A stretch of 16,314 nt of DNA from an uncultured Cyanobium sp. (GTDB lineage: Bacteria; Cyanobacteriota; Cyanobacteriia; PCC-6307; Cyanobiaceae): assembly GCA_937919075.1 (NCBI GenBank), contig CALFOF010000272.1:1-16314 (forward strand), read 5' to 3'. A model generated the notes under the pieces. The model made no database searches. It was not told the origin of the DNA and worked only from the letters and a program-made list of their open reading frames with translations. Of the stretch, positions 7,645-15,080 are shown piece after piece (position 1 is the first letter of the stretch; each line of letters opens with the position of its first letter). Both the position numbers and the translations under genes were made by a program.

Positions 7645-8298
7645 ATGACACGATCACCTCGCTTTCCATTGGAGACTTTTGCGGTCGATCACAAAGACTT
7701 TTCGGATACGATCGCTTTTGATGATCATAAGATTGCCTTTACTGTGGGCCATTGCTCCGGCCGTTCAGTGCTCGATATCGGTTGTGTCAACCACAAACCC
7801 CAGAACTACAAAAGTCGCGATTGGGTCCACAAAGCGATTACGGCGGTATGCAAGGATGTGGTGGGTCTGGATGACTCCACTGAGGGCGTTAGCTACCTCA
7901 CCTCACTCGGTTATAATATTGTAGCCGCAGATGCTCAGAACTTTAACTTGGGCCGTCGTTTTGAAGTCATCGTCGCCGGCGATCTCATCGAGCATCTGGT
8001 TAATTTTGATGGTTTTCTACGCTCCTGCCTGCAGCATCTGGAGCCCCACGGCCGCTTGCTTCTCTCCAGCCCCAATCCCTGGTATTGGAAAAACACTGCA
8101 AGGGCAATGCTGTACCCCGAGGTAAAAAACAACATCGAACACACCTGTTGGCTATGTCCGCGCACCATGCGCCAGCTCCTTGCTCGCTACGGGATGGAGG
8201 TTGAAGAGCTCCGCTTTGGCTCCCGCTACCGCCGAGACCGACTGATGCCGCTGCCCCCCGCGGACCGTCAAGCTTCCGGTCCCAACCCTCTGAAGTGA
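7645..8298 (+). CDS. Class I SAM-dependent methyltransferase
   Basis: The 217-residue protein has a Rossmann methyltransferase core. Motif I is SVLDIGCVNHK (41-51), the acidic end of beta 2 is VGLDDS (73-78), motif II/III is AADAQNF (94-100), and AGDLIEHL (111-118) is motif IV. The next strand is GRLLLSSPNPW (136-146). DIGCV in place of DxGxG is, as I recall, normal for this polysaccharide-linked subgroup. It probably methylates a sugar hydroxyl of the repeat unit or caps a chain. I chose ATG 7645 because the 51 upstream in-frame residues look non-coding and lack a domain match. The 3' end overlaps the next start as GTGA (8295-8298). The gene is visibly more AT-rich than its flanks. Confidence 0.83.
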   Translation: MTRSPRFPLETFAVDHKDFSDTIAFDDHKIAFTVGHCSGRSVLDIGCVNHKPQNYKSRDWVHKAITAVCKDVVGLDDSTEGVSYLTSLGYNIVAADAQNFNLGRRFEVIVAGDLIEHLVNFDGFLRSCLQHLEPHGRLLLSSPNPWYWKNTARAMLYPEVKNNIEHTCWLCPRTMRQLLARYGMEVEELRFGSRYRRDRLMPLPPADRQASGPNPLK

Positions 8299-9539
8299 CA
8301 CAAGCCCCTGGCCGTTCCTATGCGGTATTGATGCCCGGAGCCAGGCTCCACTACGCCGTGCCTGCCCTCCTGGCAGCACAGGACGCACTAGCCGCGTTCT
8401 ATACCGATATCCACGGGGAGCATCGATTGCTGCAGCTCTTGGCAAAGCTGCCTGCGGTCCGTCGGCCAGCCGCCCTCTCACGGCTGCTGGCCAGACGGCT
8501 GCCTCCTGGGCTCGACCGGCAGCTCGTGCGCGAGGTTGCTATCGCCACCCTGGCTGCACATCTCCCTCCCCTGATGCGACGGGGCAGTACGAGCAACGCC
8601 GGTGCCGTGGAGCTCGTCGACCGGGCGGTAATCAAACGCGCCATTGCCGATGAATTCGGCGGCGCCTCAGCTCTCTACAGTTGCTTCATCAACAACGATC
8701 GTGAGGCTGTTCGCACCGCCAAAAGTCTGGGCATGCACGTCGTGCACGAGCTATTCATCGGCGCCGACTATCCCCAAGTGCTTTACGAAGAGCGTGCTCT
8801 TTTCCCAGGGATAGAGGAACAGGAGCACAGCCCAGCAGACATTGAGGCCCACCAGGAGCGCACCCGCCAAAAGTGGCAACTCTGTGATCAGGTGCTTGTG
8901 CCGTCCCAGCACGTTTACGACAGCTCTCTGCAGCTGGGCTGCGATCCAGCCAAGCTGGCGATCGTTCCTTACGGCCTCGATGCCCACTGGTTGGCCCTGG
9001 AGGCTGATCCCCAGCCAGGCCGGATCCTGTGCGTGGGCCATGTGGGGCTGCGCAAGGGCAACCATTACCTGGCCCAGGCATGCAGCCTGCTCCGGCAGCG
9101 CCACGTCCGCTTCGAGTGCCGTGTGGCGGGTCCGCTGCAGGTGGATGTGAGCGATCAACTCTTCGCTGGCCCCACCTATCTGGGCACCATCCCCCGCAGC
9201 CGTATTCAGGAGGAATTCCGCAAGGCGGATCTTTTCGTGCTTCCCACCCTGGCCGACAGCTTCGGGCTCGTGCATCTCGAAGCAATGGCCTGCGGCGTGC
9301 CGGTGATCACCACCCCGAACTGTGGCTCTATCATCCGCGATGGCATTGAGGGTTTTGTGGTGCCGATCCGCGATGCCGCCGCCCTGGCCGACCGCATGGA
9401 ACAGCTCCTGGGGGATCCCGCTTTGCGCCGGCAGATGGGGCAGGCTGCCCGCCATCGCGCTGCTGCCTACACCTGGGAGCACTACGGCAGACGCCTTCAG
9501 GCCGCCCTTGGGATTGAAAAGCCTGCACCAGTGCAATGA
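8295..9539 (+). CDS. GT4 glycosyltransferase
   Basis: The 414-residue protein starts at GTG 8295 within the upstream stop. Its N-terminal domain is less usual: after YAVLMPGARLHYAVPALL there is a helical region (about 45-120) before HVVHELFIGADYP (148-160) and LCDQVLVPSQHV (196-207). The C-terminal domain is standard: VPYGLDAHW (224-232), ILCVGHVGLRKGNHYL (244-259) with the donor-site Arg/Lys, and LPTLADSFGLVHLEAMACG, giving D321-X7-E329. Asp in the first position is tolerated in many GT4 members. It ends eleven bases before the probable start of the polymerase gene. It most likely extends the lipid-linked oligosaccharide; the substrate is unknown. Confidence 0.88.
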   Translation: MTQAPGRSYAVLMPGARLHYAVPALLAAQDALAAFYTDIHGEHRLLQLLAKLPAVRRPAALSRLLARRLPPGLDRQLVREVAIATLAAHLPPLMRRGSTSNAGAVELVDRAVIKRAIADEFGGASALYSCFINNDREAVRTAKSLGMHVVHELFIGADYPQVLYEERALFPGIEEQEHSPADIEAHQERTRQKWQLCDQVLVPSQHVYDSSLQLGCDPAKLAIVPYGLDAHWLALEADPQPGRILCVGHVGLRKGNHYLAQACSLLRQRHVRFECRVAGPLQVDVSDQLFAGPTYLGTIPRSRIQEEFRKADLFVLPTLADSFGLVHLEAMACGVPVITTPNCGSIIRDGIEGFVVPIRDAAALADRMEQLLGDPALRRQMGQAARHRAAAYTWEHYGRRLQAALGIEKPAPVQ

Positions 9540-9549
9540 TGTCCAAGTG

Positions 9550-10926
9550 ATGATTGATTCCACCGAGCTCACAACCACAGAGTCCTTCTGGCTGTTCTGC
9601 CTGATTCTGCTGTTCCTCTTCGACCTGATCCGGCTCTTTTCTTCGCGCGATCCTCTGGCTCCGTTCCAACCCCCTGCCTTTGTCATTGGCTTCCTTTCCT
9701 ATTACTGCCTGGTGGGTCCGATCCAACGGCTGATCAACAACGACTGGGTTAATCGGCTCAGAGATTTTCGCTACGCCGCCGCCCACGGCTGGGCTGGCGC
9801 CGTGATTTTCTACCTCTCCTTTCGACTCGGCTATGGGATCTTTGTGGGCTGGTTCCGAAGCCAGCGATTTACCTCCAACTCTCAGTCGGTTCGGATTGGG
9901 GTTCTTGGTAACAGACTTTGCTGGATCGGCTTGATCCTTTTTTCACTTGTCTACGGCCTGCGGACCATCGCCTTGATCAATCCGTTTGATACCGCCGAAT
10001 CGATGTTTTTCGCAACCACCGGTTTTAACTTCTTTGGCTTTGACAACTATTTAGCAGCTGGCATCAACCTGCTGATTCCTGGAGTGCTGCTGATCTTTGC
10101 CAACTGGATCCGGCAAAGGGGGAATCCCAGCACTTGGATCTTTTGGACGCTGCTATCCATTGCAATATTCACAAGCCTGGGCTTCCGCTTCCGTGTGATT
10201 ACCTTGGTGGTTCCCATGGTGATGCTGTGGTTCCTTGCACAAGGACGTCGCCCCCAATTGCTGACGATCGCCACAACAGCCATACTACTGCTCGCCTTCG
10301 CCGGCTTTGTCGGGGTAACACGTAGCTACGGCAGCGGCCTGAACGCCGATAATGCTGCCGGCCTTGGCTTTTTCGACTTCCTCACAGAGGGACTCGGAGA
10401 AGCATCCATCTTCTTGACCACCGGTGCCATCTTGGCGAACACTCCCAGCATTGTTCCCTTCGTTGGCTTTGCGCCAATTATCAACACTCTCTTGTTCCCC
10501 ATCCCTGCGGTTTTACTCGAAAACAAGGATTCAGCCGACTACCTGTTCAACTCACTTGCAACCCTTTATGGGTCCGACACCCTCGGCATCGGCGACGCCG
10601 TATTGAACTTCGGAGAGTATTTTATGATGTTTGGCTGGCCATCCTTGATTGTTATGGGCCTTATTTTTGGGGGCTTGTTTCGCAGCTTATGGAACTGGTT
10701 TTCCATTCGCAGAGATGAAACATTGGCACAAGTTGCCTATGTGACAACCATGGGATTGTCCTATATATGGGTCTCTCGTGGTTACATGCCACAGGTGGCA
10801 TTAACGTTTGCCTTTGGTGCCTTTCCTCTGTTCTACCTCTACTATCGATACGCCCAGCCCAGGCTCCCAAAGTTTCTTGATCCAGCACTTACCGCCCACC
10901 ATCAGGAGTCGCGTGGGGTCACCTGA
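9550..10926 (+). CDS. Wzy-like oligosaccharide repeat-unit polymerase (integral membrane)
   Basis: The 458-residue protein has about ten to twelve hydrophobic segments, for example near 13-30, 42-58, 81-100, 122-138, 170-186, 198-212, 216-230, 237-255, 362-380 and 412-432. A long polar loop (about 257-355) follows the eighth and is probably periplasmic. The C-terminal part, GSDTLGIGDAVLNFGEYFMM then FGWPSLIVMG, matches the G-S...E-x-x-x-x-F-G-W pattern I know from O-antigen/EPS polymerases. Such proteins join undecaprenyl-linked repeat units at the outer face of the inner membrane. The start is ATG 9550 or the adjacent GTG 9547; the frame extends upstream only over the previous gene. The gene has lower GC than its neighbours, as Wzy genes often do. 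Wzy sequences diverge widely, so an O-antigen ligase cannot be fully excluded. Confidence 0.75.
   Translation: MIDSTELTTTESFWLFCLILLFLFDLIRLFSSRDPLAPFQPPAFVIGFLSYYCLVGPIQRLINNDWVNRLRDFRYAAAHGWAGAVIFYLSFRLGYGIFVGWFRSQRFTSNSQSVRIGVLGNRLCWIGLILFSLVYGLRTIALINPFDTAESMFFATTGFNFFGFDNYLAAGINLLIPGVLLIFANWIRQRGNPSTWIFWTLLSIAIFTSLGFRFRVITLVVPMVMLWFLAQGRRPQLLTIATTAILLLAFAGFVGVTRSYGSGLNADNAAGLGFFDFLTEGLGEASIFLTTGAILANTPSIVPFVGFAPIINTLLFPIPAVLLENKDSADYLFNSLATLYGSDTLGIGDAVLNFGEYFMMFGWPSLIVMGLIFGGLFRSLWNWFSIRRDETLAQVAYVTTMGLSYIWVSRGYMPQVALTFAFGAFPLFYLYYRYAQPRLPKFLDPALTAHHQESRGVT
10904..10908 (+). promoter_or_regulatory. Ribosome binding site that decides the next start
   Basis: AGGAG sits four bases before GTG 10913, inside the end of the polymerase gene. 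The frame is open much further upstream, but this site and the start of family-like sequence after GTG 10913 favour the short form. Confidence 0.55.
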
Positions 10927-12022
10927 ACAGTTTGTCCCGGGGATTTGCCATCTCAACCACGCCACCGGCAGCGCCGATGGCGGTATTGCTGCGGCCGTGG
11001 CCGATCTCATCGAAGCCCAGCGCCACCAAGGCCTCGTTCCTCAATGGTGCACGGGAGATCGCCACCGGAGCTGGAGGCGGGATCGCCATTTGCTCCAAGA
11101 GGTTCTCAGCCTGGCTCCGGCGGTCGCACACATCCACGGCCTCTGGCGCGCTCCCACCCGCATCGTTCCAGGTCTGGCAGCCGCAGCCGTGCCCGTGGTG
11201 ATCGCGCCTCACGGTATGCTCGATCCCTGGGCGATGGCCAACAGCCGCTGGAAAAAGCAGCTCGTCTGGCGGTTGTGGGAGCACCATGCGGTGGCGGCAG
11301 CGGGCTGCCTGCAGGCACTCTGTCCCGCTGAGGCGGACGCGATCAGGGCGCTTGGTTTCGATGGTCCGATTGCACTGATCCCCAATGGCGTGCGCGCTCC
11401 AGAGCCAGGTCGCCGCAATGGCGCGCCACCTTGGGCCAGTTGCATCGCCGCCGGGGAAAAGGTGCTGTTGTTCCTCGGGCGGTTTCATGCGAAGAAAGGG
11501 CTCAAACCGCTGCTCGAAGCCTGGAGCCTGGTGGCAAAAGCCGCCGCTGCGGAAGGCTGGTGGCTGGTGCTCGTCGGATATGGAGATGGCGGCGCCCTGC
11601 GCTCCCGCGCGGAACGCGAAGGTCTGGAGCGACTCCTGGTGCTCGGCCCTTGCTTTGGAGCTGAGCAGCAGGCCTGCTACAACGGCGCCGACGCCTTCGT
11701 GCTGCCCAGTTTCAGCGAAGGCCTGCCGATGGCTGCCCTGGAAGCGATGAGCTGGTCCTTGCCCTGCCTGCTTTCACCTGCCTGCAACCTTCCGGAGGCC
11801 TTCACCACCGGTGCCGCCCTGCCCGTGCTCCCCGTAGCCTCCGAACTGGTCGGCTCGTTGCACGCCCTGCTGACCATGCCGAAGGAGGAGCGCACGCAGA
11901 TGGGAGCTGCCGGCAGCCGGCTGGTGCAACAGCACTACAGCTGGCCGCAGGCGGCCGAGGCCACGATGGCGGTGTACCGGTGGTTGCTGGGGGAAGGCCC
12001 CCGTCCTGTCAGCCTCCTCTAG
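10913..12022 (+). CDS. GT4 glycosyltransferase
   Basis: The 369-residue protein overlaps the polymerase gene by 14 bases. The N-terminal domain begins ICHLNHATGSADGGIAAAV (11-29), with the Gly-loop, and continues with AHIHGLWRAPT (72-82) and VVIAPHGMLDPWAM (95-108). The HGMLDPWA block followed by Lys-rich WKKQLVWRLWE is a recurrent feature of one bacterial EPS GT4 group. IPNGV (156-160) marks the link. The C-terminal domain has FLGRFHAKKGLKPLLEAW (187-204) and LPSFSEGLPMAALEAMSW, giving a full EX7E (E269, E277). The longer frame from 10808 would read through polymerase sequence and is rejected. About 100 bases follow before the next gene, a possible transcription boundary. The sugar is unknown. 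Confidence 0.9.
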   Translation: MGSPEQFVPGICHLNHATGSADGGIAAAVADLIEAQRHQGLVPQWCTGDRHRSWRRDRHLLQEVLSLAPAVAHIHGLWRAPTRIVPGLAAAAVPVVIAPHGMLDPWAMANSRWKKQLVWRLWEHHAVAAAGCLQALCPAEADAIRALGFDGPIALIPNGVRAPEPGRRNGAPPWASCIAAGEKVLLFLGRFHAKKGLKPLLEAWSLVAKAAAAEGWWLVLVGYGDGGALRSRAEREGLERLLVLGPCFGAEQQACYNGADAFVLPSFSEGLPMAALEAMSWSLPCLLSPACNLPEAFTTGAALPVLPVASELVGSLHALLTMPKEERTQMGAAGSRLVQQHYSWPQAAEATMAVYRWLLGEGPRPVSLL

Positions 12023-12126
12023 ACATGCACCGCTGCTGACCATGCCCAGCTGCCCGCCCATTCGATGGACCTGAGAGTTTCCCCCAGACGCGCAGGCAGG
12101 AATCGCTCTGCAGCCCCCTGTTCGCT

Positions 12127-12693
12127 GTGACCACCTCTCCCGCCGCACCCCACCCCACCCAGAACCTCGGCGGCTACCGGCTGCCGCCGGGCTGGAGCCC
12201 GGGCGCTCCCCGTGGCCTGCAGGTGCTGTGGATGCTGTTGGGGCAACCACTGCTCGGCTCCGAACTGCCCGGCACAAGCTGGCGCAAAGCGTTGCTGCGC
12301 GGCTTCGGCGCCCGCATCGGCAGCGGCGGCCGCCTCAAGCCGCGGCTGCGGGTGAAATTTCCCTGGCGTCTGGCGGTGGGGGAGCACTGCTGGCTGGGTG
12401 AGGCGGTTTGGATCGACAACCTGGCGCCGGTGACGATCGGTGACCGCGTGTGCCTCTCCCAGGGGGCCTATCTCTGCACCGGCAACCACGATTTCCGCTC
12501 CCCCGGCTTTGCGCTGCAGCTCGGGGCGATCACGATCGGCGCCGACGCCTGGATCGCCGCCCAGGCGGTGCTGGCGCCCGGCACCGAGGTGCAGGAGCGG
12601 GCGGTGGTGGGCCTCGGGGCCGTGGCCTCCGGAACGGTGGTGGCCGGCACGATCGTGCGCGGCAACCCCGCAGTGGCGGTGGCGCAGCGCTGA
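12127..12693 (+). CDS. WcaF-like LbH acetyltransferase
   Basis: The 188-residue protein resembles colanic-acid acetyltransferase WcaF in length and layout: an N-terminal stretch ending in WMLLGQPLLGSELPGTSWRK (35-54), then GFGARIGSGGRLKPRLRVKF (59-78), the line WRLAVGEHCWLGEAVWIDNL, and beta-helix turns VTIGDRVCLSQGAYLCTG and ITIGADAWIAAQAVLAPG. His121 in CTGNHDFRSP fits the catalytic His of the family. It ends in the usual GTIVRGNPA. It should transfer acetyl from acetyl-CoA to a sugar of the repeat unit. The first start after an in-frame stop is GTG 12127; no ribosome site precedes it. The stop shares a base with the next ATG (TGATG, 12691-12695). It is not closely similar to the acyltransferase at 3181, so two different positions may be modified. 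Confidence 0.87.
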   Translation: MTTSPAAPHPTQNLGGYRLPPGWSPGAPRGLQVLWMLLGQPLLGSELPGTSWRKALLRGFGARIGSGGRLKPRLRVKFPWRLAVGEHCWLGEAVWIDNLAPVTIGDRVCLSQGAYLCTGNHDFRSPGFALQLGAITIGADAWIAAQAVLAPGTEVQERAVVGLGAVASGTVVAGTIVRGNPAVAVAQR

Positions 12694-13526
12694 TGGTGGC
12701 CACGTCCGCTCCGCTGATGGCGCCCGCTCCCGCTGCGCTCCTATTGATCGTGCCCACGCTCGATTCCCACCGGCTGCTGCCGCGGTTGGTGGCCTCCCTG
12801 CAGGGCCAGAGCCTGAAGGCGTGGCAGGTGCTGTTCGTCGACGGTCCCTCGGCGCCGTCCCACCGCGCCTACCTGCAGGAGCTCTGCGCCGCCGATTCCC
12901 GCTTCCGCTGGGTGCAGCAGGACAGCGATCAGCCGGGCATCTTCGGGGCGATGAACCAGGGCTTCAGCGCCGCCCTGCCAGGCCAATGGCTGCTGTTCTG
13001 GGGCAGCGACGACTGGGCCGCCGGCCCTCATGTGCTGGAGCAGGCCCTGGCGGCAATCGCCGCCACACCGCAACAGCCGGATCTGGCGGTCTGCGCCGGC
13101 CGCTACGCCACACTGCCGCCGCGGGTGCCGCCGCCTGCAGGCGCCCCCCAGCTGGGGCGCCGCACCGCCTTTCGCTGGCGGCACAATTTCCGCCATTCCC
13201 TGTTTCTGGGCAGCACCCCTCCCCACCAGGCCACCTGGATCGGCCCCGGCGCCCAGCGGCGGTTGGCCCGCTATGCGGAGGGCTTCCGCCTTGCCGCCGA
13301 CCTCGACTATTTCCTGCAGCTGTCGCGCTTCCACGACCTGACAGTGCTGCACCTGCCGCTGGAACTGGTGCACATGGCCGCAGACGGCGTGAGTGGCGTG
13401 CAGCACCGCCGCCGCCTGCAGGAGGTGCGCCAGGCCTACCGCCGCGCCTTCGGCCTGTGGTGGTGGACCCCCTTTCTGCTGCGCTATCTGCAACGGCTGC
13501 AGAGTGTGGCCAGGACCGCCGACTGA
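12693..13526 (+). CDS. WcaE-like family 2 glycosyltransferase
   Basis: The 277-residue protein has a GT-A domain. LLLIVPTLDSHRLLPRLVAS (16-35) is the first strand and helix, VLFVDGPSAPS (46-56) holds the nucleotide-site Asp50, and GIFGAMNQGF (82-91) is followed by LLFWGSDDWA (100-109), the DXD region. Later blocks TPPHQATWI and MAADGVSG align with SLPASHQAIFF and SMGGVS of E. coli WcaE as I remember it. The start at ATG 12693 overlaps the WcaF-like stop by one base. A second ATG at 12717 is possible, since the first eight residues are not conserved. The pairing with a WcaF-like gene repeats the colanic-acid arrangement. No substrate can be assigned; the colanic-acid enzyme itself is thought to add a fucose or galactose. 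Confidence 0.83.
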   Translation: MVATSAPLMAPAPAALLLIVPTLDSHRLLPRLVASLQGQSLKAWQVLFVDGPSAPSHRAYLQELCAADSRFRWVQQDSDQPGIFGAMNQGFSAALPGQWLLFWGSDDWAAGPHVLEQALAAIAATPQQPDLAVCAGRYATLPPRVPPPAGAPQLGRRTAFRWRHNFRHSLFLGSTPPHQATWIGPGAQRRLARYAEGFRLAADLDYFLQLSRFHDLTVLHLPLELVHMAADGVSGVQHRRRLQEVRQAYRRAFGLWWWTPFLLRYLQRLQSVARTAD

Positions 13527-13554
13527 ACGAACCCCGCCATCCGCACACCGCCAG

Positions 13555-14487
13555 ATGACCACCACCGCTGCCACCACCCGGATCGTGCTCTTCGGTGCCA
13601 CCACGCCCAGCGGCGACGCCCTGCTGCAGCAGGCCCTCAACGACCCCTCACTCGAACTGCGGGTGGCGGGCAGGCGGCCACCGATCAACCGCCCCGGTGT
13701 GCGCTTTGTGCCCTGCGATCTGCGCCAGCCGCAGCACTGGCCAGGTCCGGAGGGGGATGAGAGGACTGAGGGGGAAACGGCCCAGGTGTGGCTGAGCTTC
13801 GCGCCGATCTGGGAGTTGGCCCCCTTTCTGGCGGCCCTGGCGGCGGAGCGACCGGCCGCACTGACCGGCGTACGCGGCGTGGTGGCCTGCTCCTCCTCCT
13901 CGGTGATCACCAAGCGCTTTGCCACCAACGGCTTCGATCGGGCGCTGGTGCGACGGTTGCAGGAGGCAGAGGAGCTGCTGGAGCGCAGTAGCAGAGCCCT
14001 GGGCCTCACCTCTGTGGTGCTGGCCCCCACCTTGATCTATGGCGCCAGCGGCAGCTACGTCGATCGCAACCTCAGCCGGCTGTCCGGGCTGCTGCGGCGC
14101 CTGCCGCTGCTGCCGGTGCCGGGGGTCACCGGTCTGCGACAGCCGTTGCACTGCAGCCAGCTGGCGGCGGTGGCGCTGTACCTGGCCCGGCGGCTGGCCG
14201 CCCCCAGCCTGCAGCCGTCGCTGCCCCAGCGGCTGGCCGTGGGTGGCGACGAAACGCTCAGCTACCGGGCCATGCTGGAGCAGCTGCGGAAAACCAATGG
14301 CGGCGCTGCGTTGCTGCCCCTGCCGCCTCGGCTCTTCTATGCGCTGGCGGCACCCCTGCTGCTGCTCAACCCCAAGCAGTTTGAAGCGGTGCTGAGGATG
14401 GGCGCCGATCTGGCGGGGTTCACCTCCGCACACCAGCTGCTGGGGGGCGCGCCGCAGCCATTTCCGGTGTTGCCGCTGGGTCGATGA
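13555..14487 (+). CDS. Atypical SDR, NAD-dependent epimerase/dehydratase-like
   Basis: The 310-residue protein has an extended-SDR layout but altered key sites. The dinucleotide loop reads FGATTPSG (13-20) instead of GxxGxxG. The catalytic SS-S region is present as ACSSSSVITK (111-120). The YxxxK helix is replaced: RALVRRLQEAEELL (129-142) has Leu131 and Leu135 at the Tyr and Lys positions. LAPTLIYGASGSYVDRN (156-172) and GVTGLRQPLHCSQLA follow, a pattern I recall from SDR proteins beside WecA/WbpL-type transferases. Such a neighbour usually makes or reduces the nucleotide sugar used for priming. Here the chemistry may be different or lost. ATG 13555 is the first plausible start after the previous stop. 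It overlaps the YdcF-like gene as ATGA. Confidence 0.75.
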   Translation: MTTTAATTRIVLFGATTPSGDALLQQALNDPSLELRVAGRRPPINRPGVRFVPCDLRQPQHWPGPEGDERTEGETAQVWLSFAPIWELAPFLAALAAERPAALTGVRGVVACSSSSVITKRFATNGFDRALVRRLQEAEELLERSSRALGLTSVVLAPTLIYGASGSYVDRNLSRLSGLLRRLPLLPVPGVTGLRQPLHCSQLAAVALYLARRLAAPSLQPSLPQRLAVGGDETLSYRAMLEQLRKTNGGAALLPLPPRLFYALAAPLLLLNPKQFEAVLRMGADLAGFTSAHQLLGGAPQPFPVLPLGR

Positions 14488-15080
14488 GGGCTCCACGCAG
14501 GCACCGCCGCAGCTGGCGCGTGGCTCTGGTCGCGCTGGGGGGGCTGGCGCTCTGGTGTCAATGGCCCTGGCTGCGTCCGGCGCTGCTGCCGGCCCGTGGC
14601 GACGACGCGATCGCCGTGCTGGCTGAAGATCCTGTGCGCCTGGAGCATGCGCTCGATCTGTGGGTAGAGCGGCCCGGCACCTGGCTGGTGATCCTGGCCG
14701 GCCCTGGGCTGCAGGAGGCCGCCCGGCGACAACTTCAGGCGCGCCGGCCGAGCCCCGGTGCCCTGCAGCGGGTGGTGACGATTCTCGACGGCCTCGATAC
14801 GGTGGGGCAGATGATCGCGCTGCAGGCCTGGACCCGCCTCCAACCGGTGAGGAAGCTCACCCTCGTGACAGGCGAGGAGCACCTTCCTCGGGCCCGGGCG
14901 CTCGCCGCCATCCCACTGGGCGCAGAGGGGATTGCCGTCTCGGGCTCTGCGGCGCGCACAGGAGGATTCCGGGAAGATCCGATGCGGCGCTGGCGCGATG
15001 TGATGCGATTGCAGCTCTGGCGGGCCAGTGGCTGGGATGGGCGCACCGGCGGCCCGAACTGGGCCGACCCCCAGCCATGA
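14484..15080 (+). CDS. YdcF/DUF218-family protein with N-terminal membrane anchor
   Basis: The 198-residue protein starts with a basic tail (MRAPRRHRRSWR) and one hydrophobic segment (about 12-27), so the rest should lie at the outer face of the inner membrane. DDAIAVLAEDPVRLEHALDL (40-59) is the first DUF218 strand and helix, though the usual GG loop is changed to AED. ILDGLDTVGQM (100-110) keeps the DT motif, and LVTGEEHLPRARALAAIPLG (127-146) keeps the H-x-x-R-A motif. The pattern to LGAEGI and RDVMRLQLW matches the cyanobacterial YdcF type as I know it. The family has a Rossmann-like fold and links to envelope and undecaprenyl-phosphate metabolism (ElyC), but its reaction is unclear. It overlaps both neighbours by four bases, which ties it to priming of polysaccharide synthesis. 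Confidence 0.77.
   Translation: MRAPRRHRRSWRVALVALGGLALWCQWPWLRPALLPARGDDAIAVLAEDPVRLEHALDLWVERPGTWLVILAGPGLQEAARRQLQARRPSPGALQRVVTILDGLDTVGQMIALQAWTRLQPVRKLTLVTGEEHLPRARALAAIPLGAEGIAVSGSAARTGGFREDPMRRWRDVMRLQLWRASGWDGRTGGPNWADPQP
14607..14614. repeat. HIP1 octamer
   Basis: An exact GCGATCGC within the YdcF-like gene. Confidence 0.85.

Noticed and set aside
7765..7797. Damaged SAM-binding motif (DIGCVNHK instead of DxGxGxG) in the methyltransferase
   Set aside because: As I recall, DIGCV is usual in this methyltransferase subgroup, and the other motifs are intact, so it is not evidence of inactivation.
8751..9686. Antisense open frame over the glycosyltransferase and polymerase genes
   Set aside because: It has no recognisable motif or ribosome site and overlaps two supported genes.
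12741..14030. Long antisense open frame
   Set aside because: It lies opposite the WcaE-like and SDR genes, has low-complexity composition and shows no motif.
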